DNA of 64,000 nucleotides, taken from positions 83,356,877-83,420,876 of the forward strand of contig CM048840.1 of the NCBI GenBank assembly GCA_026545765.1, written 5' to 3'. The notes under the pieces were generated by a model. That model saw only the letters and a program-made list of their open reading frames with translations. It had not been told where the DNA came from and made no database searches. Of this stretch, positions 22,198-33,197 are shown piece by piece. Made by a program: the position numbers and the translations under genes. Source of the DNA: Plantago major (taxonomy: Eukaryota > Streptophyta > Magnoliopsida > Lamiales > Plantaginaceae). Each line of letters begins with the position of its first letter. The first letter of the stretch is position 1.

Positions 22198-24738
22198 ATG
22201 TCTTTAAGTGACGCTCCAATTCTCAAGCCAGAGAATTATGAGAAATGGAAGAACAACATGATGCTCCACCTAGAAGCCATCAGTGATGAAATGATCGAAG
22301 TAATAAAGAATGGACCCATAGTCATTCAACAACTCAAGAAGGTCATGGAGGTTTCAAATGGTAGAGACAGAGTTCCCACTGATGAAGAACCAAGTGGTGG
22401 TTCCTCACAAACAGGTGCTTCAACCAGTGGAAGACCTACTGGTCAAATTGTTTATGAGCCAAAGCCCAGAGAGCTCTGGACAACGGAAGATGCCAAGAGA
22501 AATCGACTAGATGGTCAGGCTCGCAATATCATCATACGTTCCACTCTAGAGCACATAAAATGTAAACTGTGGGGTGCAAAAACGGCGAAAGTGGCCTGGC
22601 AACTGATTGAAGAAATCTGTGCCGGCACTGAGAGAAGAAAGGAAAATAAGTTCGAAGTTTTGAAGCTTAAATTCCAAAACTTTAAACAAGGTCCCACTGA
22701 GACTCTTGAAGAACTAGATTTCCGATTTACAACACTGATGAATGAAATGGCTGCACTTGGTGAAAGTAAGAGATACTCTAACTCTGAAAAGGTTAAGACT
22801 ATCGTGAGAAGCTTGAATCAAAACTGGGAACACACTCAGTAATTTTATTTCAACCAAGGAATTCCAAATATCACTCCCGTAGAACTCTTTTGCCACTTAG
22901 CTACTGTCAGCTATGAAACTACTCAGAGAAAACAAACAATTGCTGAGAAAGTTCGCAATGTTGCTTTAGTAACACAAGGTACTTCTGAAAAGAAGGATAC
23001 CAAGGAAATGACTGAGGAAGATGCTCTTCCTGTAAAGCAAATGAGAAAATATGTCAGTTGGGAAATTGAGAGAAGAAAATCCAAAGAGAAGCCGAAAAAG
23101 CATCTAGGCTCAAACTATCACCTGTACAAAAATATGCAGCTGTCAAGCTCGTTGAACAAGCCGGCTCAGCAAGCATCTAGTACTGAGGAAGCAGAAATCG
23201 GAAACGATATCTGTTTCTATTGTCAGAAACCTGGTCATTTTAAAAGAGCGCCTGCTATTTTCAATAAGCTAAAGACAGGTGACAAGAAAGATAGAAGAAA
23301 CTTCAAGAGAGGTCAGAGAGCTTTACTCACTGAAGAAAGGAAAAAGATTCAAATCCAACTGGATGCTCTCGATATTGAGTCAGAATCTGAGGAAGAAGAC
23401 TCAGATGACTCCAAACTACCTTCTCCAGAATTATGTGGCATCACTCATGAACTAGTTGACTTTGGTCAAAAGAAAAGGGAATTATGTGGGGTTGCTGAGG
23501 AGATCTATCCAGATTGCTCCAACATTGAGCCTTGCCTAATGGTTGACGAGGTAACCAACTTTTCTCAATTCATAAACTATGAGAGTGATGAGGAAGAAAT
23601 CAGAGATTTAGAATATTTCAGAAGAGAACTTGATCTCTACAAAAGAGAATTTCAAATGATCCGAGCTAGAGCCGACATTCTTGAAGAAGAAAAGAATTCT
23701 CTTGAGAAGGAAAATTCACAATTACTCAAAGTATCTGAGAAAAAGGATGCTGAAAATGCATTTCTCAAAGCTCAGATATCTGAGACGGAGAAGTCACACA
23801 TAAAGGCAATGGATATACTCCAAAAGGAAAACAAAAACCTTCTTTCTGAAAATGAGGAACTCAAAAAGAAAGAACTATCTTTTCAATCCTATGCCAAGGC
23901 TAGTGACACTCTTACTGAAGTACACTCTTATTTAAGAGATCCTTCAGAAAAGGGAGGACTTGGGCTGAACACACAAACAAATAGTTCTACTACTCTGAAT
24001 AAGAGTGACGAAAGAATAACATTTGTTAGTGCTCAACAAGATGGTTCTCAAATAACCTACAACATCGGTCAGAAAGTTAAGGTTGTTAACAAAGGAAAGA
24101 CAGTCGCGACCAAACCTTTGTGGGAAAAACAAGTCCAAAAGAAAACTGTTGGGAATGTTTCTGTAAAGAAACATAACATTGAAAAGTGTAATCACCCACA
24201 GTGCTATGTCTCTCAGAAAGGAAAAATTGCAGGAGCAGGCAAATTTTCCAACATCACATTTTCTGCAAAGAAAGACGTTCCAGAGACTAGCAAAGCTGCT
24301 GAGAAGAGAACTCAGACAACACCAGGCGCTCGAAATGGCATTGGCTATAAAGCCATCGGGAAACAACTCGCTCGTGAGTATAAACAAGAGCAAGAACGAT
24401 GGATGAAAGCCAGGATTGCGCATAGTAATCATCAGAAGTGGAAGAAAGAACAGGTTACGACCACTCTGAATGCCAGGGCTAGAAGAAATCTGGCAAGGAA
24501 AGCTAAGTTTGCTGAAAAGCAGACTCAACAATCTGACAGGTATCTGAAAGCACCACGAGGAGCACCAAGGAACACACCAAAAAGGAAAATAGCTTTAAAT
24601 GATGATGACACTGATCATTTAATTCTTCCTTATGTTCCAACAAGACAAAAGAATACCCCAAGGAAGTTCATTCAGAAATGGATTCCTACAGGGAGATTCT
24701 TTAGTCCAGAAGGTTCCATTATTGGAATGAGAGCCTAA
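22198..24738 (+). pseudogene. gag of copia copy A, with long C-terminal coiled-coil extension
   Basis: The ATG context (GCAGGATGTCTTTAAG) is shared by the three copies. The first part (22198-22842) is a UBN2-type copia Gag core (KPENYEKWKNNMMLHL, then FKQGPTETLEELDFRF). An in-frame TAA at 22840 interrupts it; the same frame continues to the terminal TAA at 24736-24738. A zinc knuckle (CFYCQKPGHFK) at about 23213 has lost its last Cys (RAPA where copy C keeps DCPA). Beyond it come an acidic stretch and a Lys/Glu-rich coiled coil (about 23610-23900), then a basic tail. Gag forms the particle and binds RNA. The extended coiled-coil Gag recalls Sireviruses. The terminal UAA is in frame with pol. 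Confidence 0.85.
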
Positions 24739-24956
24739 CTCCATGTTTCCTGTCTTGTGCAGAACACTCTGAGGAAGAACCCGAAGTGGCATTTTGATAG
24801 TGGATGTGGGAAGCACATGACAGGAGATAAAGCAAATCTGATTAACTACAGAAAATGCGATAAAGGACCAATTATTAGATTTGCTGGAGGAGATGAAAAT
24901 CCAACCATGGGTTTTGGCAATCTGAAGTTTGGAGCTCTTACAATCTCTGAAGTACT
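24739..24956 (+). pseudogene. pol of copia copy A, part 1 (protease), cut by copy B
   Basis: In frame with gag after the UAA. It contains the retropepsin active site FDSGCGKHMTG at about 24793. The frame stops being pol at 24956, where copy B's LTR begins, and resumes at 56996. A pyrimidine tract ending in TTGTGCAG directly precedes the AAC codon of the pol start, in all copies. Confidence 0.85.
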
Positions 24957-26558
24957 TGTTGGTCCAGATAATGGCAAAGTAAAAGACTAGGGGGGGGGGG
25001 TGAATAGTCTTTTAAAACTTTTGTCGATAAACACGGTTTCTCAGATATCTGTGAAGATTTCTGATACTTAATTTCAGAGAGCGGAAGACTTTTCTGTGAT
25101 AAGTGCACGTGCTCAGCAAGATAGGTGTAAATACTTTGCAAGGTAAATAAAGCAAGTAATAAAATGCAGAAAGTAAATAACACAAGTCTTTTTATAGTGG
25201 TATCTGAAGGTGGCGTAATCTTTCAACTAATCCACTTCGGCCTTTCTCAGACCTAGAATCCACTAAGATAGATAATTGATGTAACATTACAAATATCTTC
25301 TCTTGATTCCTAATTACACTAGGTTCCCAACCAAGTGTTCCCCCAGAGTTATTCCCCGGCTTTCACAGCCAAGTACTTCCTGTACTCAGAAACCTCTTTC
25401 CTGGAGTTGTTCCTTAGTTTCCCAAACTAAGTACTTCCTGTACTCCACACCAATTAAGGTTTTGGTTAAGGTAGTTTGTCAGGTGAGCTTCTTTAATAAC
25501 TTGTTCAGTTATGCAGATAGCCCTGAGAATCAAGTATACTTAATACACTTTGCAATGTATGGTATCCTGTTCTTTACTGACCCAAGTCTATGATAAATGT
25601 TCAAGAGAATGAATCTTAGATATCAAATCTTAGTTGAACTCTTTCACAAATAACAATGCTTGTTAAGGATCAGGACACTTAGGACTTTTGTGCTACTTAG
25701 AATCAAGAGCTTTTGGTCGCAACAGAAAGCTTGAAGGTAAGTAGTGTGCTTGAGAGAGCTTGTGTGAGAGTATTCAATGTGAGTTCAATGTTCTAAGGTA
25801 TGTTCTCAAGCAGTCTAAGTGTTGATATTTATAGATGAATTTGAGTGCCGTTTGAATAGTATCCGTTAGGCTTCAATCAAATTCAAACTATTGATATCTG
25901 AGTATATTACTGTAGTACGTTTGTCTTCTTCTTCAGAAGCTACCATTTTTGTTCAGATATCTCTGTCCGCGCATTCAATGCATTGTACTATACTTTGTCC
26001 TGTAGTGCCAACGGAACTATGCGTTGTATCAGAGATCTTATACTATTCAGAGTTCTCTGAAGCTTTGCACGTCCTTTTCCAGAAATTATCACAACTCCAG
26101 ATACCACTTGTTGAAACAACTTATTATCATATATTTCTTTTCAGAAACATAGTTTATGTCCAAGGTATCTGAGTGTAGATATCTGTGGGCACTTTCCTTG
26201 TTTTAGAAACCTTTTATATCTCATATATCTTTTGCAACATTGTTTATTTAAAAATGCTTGTGTCTTCAAGATATCTGGTCATAGGTATCTGAAAACCCTT
26301 GTCTTCAGCAATCTTGTGCAGTCTTCAAATCTTCAAATCCGTTGAACTTTTCCTGCTGGATGCCTTCTTCTTGGTCTTCTTTAGAGGAATAAAAATTACA
26401 TTCAGAGATCTAACATTCTATACAAGATTTGCTAGACTATCATACTTAGTGAGTTTCCTCTTTTACAGTATTCAAGTGAACCAAGAGTACTAACAACCTT
26501 TATGAGCTAAGATAAGTCATTAGGTTGCTGATCAAAATCTAAACAGATATTCCTAAGA
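24957..26558 (-). repeat. 3' LTR of copia copy B
   Basis: Reverse complement of the family LTR, 1602 bp. It starts TGTTGGTCC on the plus strand; its inner end has CA changed to GA (TCCTAAGA). A run of ten G follows AAAAGACTA at about 24990. The hairpin array is present (plus-strand unit 4 at 25317-25337). Confidence 0.93.
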
Positions 26559-26573
26559 AATTTTCCCCATTTT
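26559..26573 (-). promoter_or_regulatory. Polypurine tract of copy B
   Basis: On the minus strand the sequence is a purine-rich tract of the type AAAATGGGGAAAATT directly against the 3' LTR, matching the tract at 49938-49952 in copy C. It primes plus-strand DNA synthesis. Confidence 0.8.
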
Positions 26574-26937
26574 GATCAGTCAACGATGACTATCTGACCT
26601 ATTACAAATTTGGATGAGGAAACAATCCACCACTTAATCATTTCTTATGATCTTCCAATTTATATAATTAAGTGCAGAAAGTAAACATCAACCAAATCAC
26701 AAGGTGTGATCTTTGCTGACAAGTTATCTTTTATAGATTGATATCTGAGAGTAGGTTCATCAGATATGTTATAATGAAAGTTCAGATAACTTTTACAAGA
26801 TAAAACAACAATAAGGTACATTCAACAAGATACAAAAAAATTACATAGTAAATTAGGACAACAGGAGTAACCAAGCTCCAAGTAGACATCCTAATAAACT
26901 AGTCTTCAAGTCTTCAAATCTTCAGCAGCTCCAAGGA

Positions 26938-29900
26938 TCAATTTGCATACTCCCTATCTCCAAATCTTTTGTTATCATCTGAGTAGTCATAGAGCAAGGT
27001 TCTGACCAACATCTCAGTGTCTCTGGCATAACCACATAATTCTTTGTATGATTTGGTGGGATTCTTCTTGGCAAAGTGTTTGACACGTAAATACTTTTTC
27101 CATTTCCAGGCATGCTCAATTCTGATATCTGATAGATTGAAGTAATCATATATAATCCTCAGATATCTGATGTCACCCTTGTATTGATCTTCAGTCATGT
27201 AGAATGACTCAAAGGGTTCCACAACAAGTCTTGGCCTTGTGCCTGTTCCAGTGAGGTTTGGGACTTTATGCACATCATCAGGTTTTCCATAAGGACATTC
27301 ATCATTAAGGTCCTTCCTCATGGCTTCAACTCTCTTGGCAACTTCAAAATCTAACCAAGCTTTGACATGATTGGTGTTGATCAAGATTGGCTTATCTTTT
27401 CTCCATGCCATAAGTTGTTGATGGATGGGTACTGGAAATCCTTTTTCATTTACAAGCAAGTGCTTGAGTTCCAGTATCCATTCCTCTGATGAATACACCT
27501 GTAGGAGGAGGAGTTGTTGTCAGTTTTCACATACTCAATTCTGGCTTCTTACATCACGAGGAAGTTGACCTTTTCTTCTTTCAGCTCTCAATCTATTCCT
27601 CCTTTGCCTTGAGTTTTCCCTTGGATTGCTTGAAGAACCACCCTGGATTGACTTGGTATTTCCAGAGGGTGTTTAAGCTGCCAAAGGCTTTGCATATATG
27701 GGCTTAGTTAGGCTATCAATTTTTCTTTTTCTGTGAAGAGGAGCTTCATCTTCATCAGTCTCTTCATCATCATCATCAAGATTAATTCTTGTGAAAGTTT
27801 TGCAGCCTTCTTCATTGCCCTGGGATTTGATTTGGCCTTCTTCTTCTCCAGAAGACTCATCAATCCCTATTACTTGTCTTCTCCTTGGAGCCTTGGTACT
27901 CCTTGGAGGTTTCTGTGCTCTGGCCCTTGTTGTCATTCCTTTTTCAGGAAGTTGCTGAGTGGTGGCCACTATCTGTAGGGCAGTCTGACTGGAGGAGGGC
28001 TCATTAATTCTGAGAGGTGGTTGTTCAGATTTTCTTTTGTTTCCTCTTCCTCTTCCTCTCTGAGAACCTTGAAATCCTTCCCCCCTTAGTCATTGTTGAC
28101 TGACTAAGAATCACAAAGGATTCTGAAAGGGAGTCAAAGTTTCCTTGCAGATAGTTGTAAGCAGCAAACAACTGTTCCAGATTGGCCTTGAGTTCCTGAT
28201 TTTGTTTGATAAGACCTGTTTCCTTATCAGTGAGCTCTGCCAGTGGGCCTTGAGTAGCATATGCTTTTCCAGCAGCATAGCTAGCCTCATTGAGGGCTTT
28301 TTCAGCAAGATTATTATCATCATCCCTTACCATGCCTAGGTCTCTCTGAGCAATGACCAAGCTTGTTGTTCTTTGAGTGATTAACTCAGTGAACTTTTTC
28401 ATTTCAGCAGGGACTGATGCAATTACTTCTTAATTTTGTTGAGACAACTCCTTTCTTAGAGTTGCCAGAACCTGGTATCTGGCCATGTAATCATGGGAGT
28501 TGAGATTTGGTTTCTTACTGAAGCTTTGAGGAGCTATCAGTTTTATCTTTAAGTGAGAAACTCCCAAGTGAACATTTGCATGTTCTGCCAAGGTTCTGTC
28601 TTCTTCATCATCTGAGTCATCAGCCCAGTGATCTTCATCCTCTTGTACTTCTTCATCAAGGTTTCTGAAGGCGGCAACCATCTCAGATATGGGTTTCTTG
28701 CCTTTGGAGGATGGTTTCTTTGGTGAAGATGCAGCCTTAGCATCATGCTTTGCTTCAGATGCTTGTTCAGCATCTAGCTCCTTAGTAATATAGTCAACAG
28801 CGTCCCGGAGCTCTTTAATCTCAGAGTAATCTTGCGTTTCTTTGCGTGTTTGTTCTTCAAGTTTGTCTAGCTTGACTCTGGATTCAGCTATCTTTTCTTC
28901 CAGTTGAAGATGTAGCTGTTGTTCTTCCTCCAACAGTTGTTTGAGTTGAGCAACTCTGGCTTGTGCATCTAATATTTTCTTAGTGTTGTTCTCAGAATGC
29001 TCAACTACTTGTTTAGTAGAGTCCTTTTGTTGGGGAGATGGATGGGTAGATTTCTGAGGAGATGGAGGAGGGGATTGTTGTGATGTCCTCTCAGTGTGCT
29101 TTTCAGCAGCTGAGGCATTGTTTCCTTGTGGAATCCCTCCTGTCCCTGGTGCAGGGGCATCATCATCATCTTTCTTATCCTCATCTTTGTGATGGTCAGA
29201 AGGAGGATCTTCATAATTGTTCTCATCAGTCTCCTTCTCTTCTTCATCTTCAGAGACCAGGTTGATCACTTCTGGAATAGTGACCGTTTGCCCATTAACT
29301 TCCTCTTGTTCAGAGGGTATGTACTGTAGAGTCTGGGGCAAAGTAGGCTTGAATGCCATCTGCATTCTGGTCTGACCATCCGCTTGGTTGAAAGCTTGAA
29401 TCAGCTTTCTGGCCACTTCCTTTACAAAATCCTTATCCATCAATGTTCCGAGAGAATATTGTTCAGTGGGGAACATTGCATGGACGTAGTTTTCCAAGTC
29501 AAGGGCTCGTGCTCTCCTTGTGTGGTGATCAGTGACCTTTAAGATCTCATATAGATCAGAGCACCGGAGCTTTTGCCATTTCTTGAAGCATTTCAGATGC
29601 TTTGGCAATGTGTGTTCCTTGAAGAAAGGAAGCAGGTCCTCTTTCTCATCAACAGGGACCTTAGTGGCACTTGTTTGAGCCTGAAAGAAAGAGTTTTGAG
29701 TTAGATTCAAAACTTGTGTAGATATCTGAGTATTTGTGTAGTTAGGTTTCTGAGTTACCTGAATGAATGCATCAGGCTCAGAGACTTGTACTACTGAGGT
29801 AGGGAGTTCCTCAGATATCTTGTTGTGAGGTGGGGACTTGAAAGTCTGGTCCTCATCAACCTTTATTTCTGCTTGAACCTGAGATTAGAAACATAACACT

Positions 29901-32421
29901 TAGGAAATTTTATCAAGAAAAAAAAAATTATTGACAAATCAGATATCTGAGAGGTCAATTACCTCCGTTGGAGGCTCAGATACTTGTCTCTCAGAGACTT
30001 GTGCAGTCTCTGGAATCTTTTCTTGTGATGAAGGCCTTGATGCCTCATCAATTTCCATATGTTGTGAGGATTGAGTGGGCAACTCCTCAACAACTTCTAC
30101 TTCTTTTTGAACCTGTTAAGTAGAATGTGTTAGTTTGAGAAAAATGATCAGAGATTTGTTCTTTGAAGAATATAGAGATCTGAATGAAATACCTTCTCTG
30201 CAGAAGGTTCAGATACTTGTTCCTCAGAGACCTTGGAAGTCTCTGGATTCTTCTCTGAAGAGATAGACTTTTCAGTCTCTTCATTTTTCTTCTTAGTTGG
30301 AGCCTATTAGAAACAAACACTTATTAATCAAGTGTATAAAGTACATATCTGAGTTATATCTTAAGGAATTATTTTCTACTTGTGAGACAGGCTCCTGTTC
30401 CTTAAGTGGTGAGGCTGTGGAAGCCTCCTTCTCAGATTATGAGGTAAGCTTTGCAACTTCCTCTTGTTGTTGTGTTTCTAAATCAGCCTGTAACAAAGAA
30501 ATTATAATAAGTAACAAGATTTAGGCATAAGTTATCACAAGTAAAGAATTAAACCATTCAGCTACCTGAGCTTTGTCAGGCTGACTGGTCTCTGGAACTT
30601 GTGAAGTTTCCATGCATTAGTCTTGTTGTTCTTGGACCACTTCTTTGTTGGAAGTTTCAGGTACTTCAGACATTTCCTGAGTATGCAACTCAGTTGCCTC
30701 CCCTGGTTGATCATTTTGAGTAGATGCCTCAGTTTGATCCCTCTCATTGAGTTCGGGAACCTGCTCTTTTGCAGGATTTTCTTCAGCAAGGAAGATGCTG
30801 GTGTCTGTAACTCAAGTACCATTTAAGCAATATCCACATCTGGCTGTTGTGGTTGTTGTGCTTGAGACAGACTTTTGAGTGTTGAGGCAATGGAAGTATC
30901 CTCCAACACTAAGCTATCACTCATCAGAGCATCTTCAATATGCTTCAGTCTTTCTTGCTCTGATGGTGTAATTTGTCCAGTGACCTTGGACAAAGTTGCT
31001 TCTTCAGCAACCTTTGAAATAGGTGCTTGTTCAGCAACCTGTGGTGAAGGTTATTCTTTAGATACCTCTACACTAGTTACTTTTTCAGTAACCTTAGCCC
31101 TTTTTGATTTCTCTAGGACTTGAGAGATGACTAATTCATCAGCTTCATCGTCAGAGCTCTCATCAGCATTAGGAACTGATTGGTCCATAATCCATGCGGT
31201 TTCTGCAGATAGGGCTTGGAACCCACCACTACTTTCTTTAGCAGTATTGATAAGTTTATCAGCAAGGCTTTAAATCGATGGTCGATACCTCTTTTGCAGC
31301 ATTGATGAGTTCATCTGCATTGGAGTTCATTTGTAGTAGCGGCAGGTATCTGGGAATCGACATTCACAAAAGGGTGTGTCTTCTGATTTGCCAGCAGACT
31401 TCTTTCGTGAAGTTCTGGGCTTCTTGGTCGCAACATTTCCCTCAGATACCTCTTCAGTTTTTCGCTTCTTGGAACCTTTCTGAGATCCAGTAACCTTTTT
31501 CATCAAGTTCGTATACTCATATTTGTAGAGTAGGTTACTATTGGCTATGTCAGCCTTCTCTCTGAGTTCAATGCCAAGCTTCTCTAGCAAGTAGCATATC
31601 TTTAGACCATAGCTCACTGTGGCCTTTGGCTCAGCAAGTCCCTTAGCGATTTTAGGCTCGAAGCCTTGAATTTTCTTCACAAACTTCATAAAGGCGTACT
31701 TTCCCCAATTGAAAGGGTTTTTCAGCCTTTTGTCTTGTTGTTGCAACAAGAACATCATCATCCAGTGTTCTTGGCTTATCTGGTCAGCACCTCCTTGTAG
31801 ACCATCAAAGCATCTGTGAAGAATGCATGCCAACACATCCCAGTGAACCAGTAGATGTCTGGTTCTGATGTCAGCAAGCTTGAAATTAGTGGGTGTATCT
31901 TCTTTGTCAGTGTCACACACACCACTGTACAACTGTTTTACACCTCCAAGGAGATCTTCATCCTTGGTGTCTATTTCAAAATCCTTTCCAAGATTTTGAA
32001 GATCAAACAACTTACAGAAAGGTGTTAAGTCCAAACGGATTTCCTTTCCTTGGACCTTAGTTTTTATAGACACTATTGCAGTGCCTTCAGAAACACAGGA
32101 TATAATCCTGGAGTTATTATAGAATTCTAAGACATCCAGTGAAGAAACTCCACTGGGAAGAGCAGATAGAAAACCCTTGATTTGTGCCTTTTCAAGCAAG
32201 TCAAGAATCAGTTTCCTATCGGCTTGGTTTTCAACAGCAGCCGTGAGGTACTCCTCAATCATGGCACCACCCCAAATCATCCTGTGATTTGAAGTCCAAT
32301 GATCGGGATTAAAGTCTCCTACCAATCGATTGTTCACTATAACCAACTCTGGTGCTTGCTTTTCAGCAGTACCAGTGGTAGAAGATTGAGATTTCTGGGT
32401 AGACGAACGTTTAGGAGCCAT
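26938..32421 (-). pseudogene. Second gene of copia copy B (post-pol, six exons, about 1,700 codons), function unknown
   Basis: Exons on the minus strand are 32421-30566, 30487-30380 (108 nt), 30303-30193 (111), 30112-29963 (150), 29878-29759 (120) and 29680-26938; introns are 76-84 nt, GT-AG, phase 0. Exon 1 starts MAPKRSSTQKSQ and holds a conserved domain (FNPDHWTSNHRMIWGG, SSLDVLEFYNNS, HWDVLACILHRCFDGLQGG, FNWGKYAFMKFVKKIQGF), then a basic stretch KKRKTEE that could be a nuclear signal. Middle exons are acidic, rich in VSE and PET. Exon 6 has an acidic, Pro/Gln-rich and coiled-coil middle and a conserved C-terminal domain (YGKPDDVHKVPN, SFYMTEDQYKGDIRYL, IEHAWKWKKYL). I see no membrane segment or signal peptide. 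I do not recognise the family; exon 1 is vaguely like plant transposon-associated domains. Lesions include a frameshift near 31340, a TAA at 28430 and others. Confidence 0.75.
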
Positions 32422-32591
32422 CTCTTTATATAGTGCAAGTGTTTGAAAGTCTGAAAGAGATTTGGGTGAGAGATTAGTGATTCTTTGCTGAAAAACTAAC
32501 AGAGATTTGCAGAGGTTGAAGAATGGTTTTTGCTATTCTTGTGCAAGTCTGAATGTTGGATTAGGTGAAAGTGATTTCTTTTGCCAAAATC

Positions 32592-32602
32592 CTATATATA
32601 TA
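32592..32602 (-). promoter_or_regulatory. Putative TATA box of copy B's second gene
   Basis: On the minus strand TATATATATAG is followed by GATTTTGGCAAAAG, matching copies A and C. The box is about 170 bp before the ATG at 32421. Confidence 0.6.
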
Positions 32603-33010
32603 TCAACGTAATTCTAACAAACATATACATACAAATTTGTTTTGTATGTACGTATCTGTGAATTGCAGTAAGGCATGGGTAAAATTTTGTTCGGCATTAA
32701 ATGCATAGTGGGCCACTTCTGAATTTCAACAGTCCACTATTTTCAGAGAATTAATCTCCGCCGTTAAGATCAATTGCCCATTTCATCAAGGGTCACCATT
32801 GCTTCTTCAGCAATGATCACAATCAACAATTGTAATTGTGCCCATTTAATGAATTTTGGCTATTAGCTATCTGAATCACATTTCTATGTAAATGAGAATA
32901 CTGTTTATATCTGAGTCTATCTTATACTTGTTGTCTTTTCACAGCTTTACACAAAGATAGAAATAATGCAAATTTCAAGAGAGTAGTTGATTGTAGACAG
33001 TTGTACTATT

Positions 33011-33185
33011 CTCTTTTGTGTTCCCCCTCACTGAGTGATCTAGATATCTGAGTACTCGTCTCAGAAATCTTCAAATAGCCATTTTACCCTTTAGCCTTTG
33101 GTTTCTGGATACCCGTTCCAGATTCCTCTTCTCTGGATACCCATTCCAGATTCCGTTTCTCTCTCCTTTGATATCTTCTTCAGAT
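33011..33185 (-). other. Post-pol hairpins and purine tract of copy B
   Basis: On the minus strand, hairpins of the form TCTGGA-loop-TCCAGA and TCTGAG-ACGAGTA-CTCAGA precede GTGAGGGGGAACACAAAAG (33011-33031). Same order and position as in copies A and C, with fewer hairpin units than in C. Confidence 0.65.
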
Positions 33186-33197
33186 ATCTGAACCTTT

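Noticed and set aside
28145-29329. Plus-strand open frames inside copy B's second gene
   Set aside because: Shadows on the opposite strand of acidic and glutamine-rich coding sequence; no family motifs.
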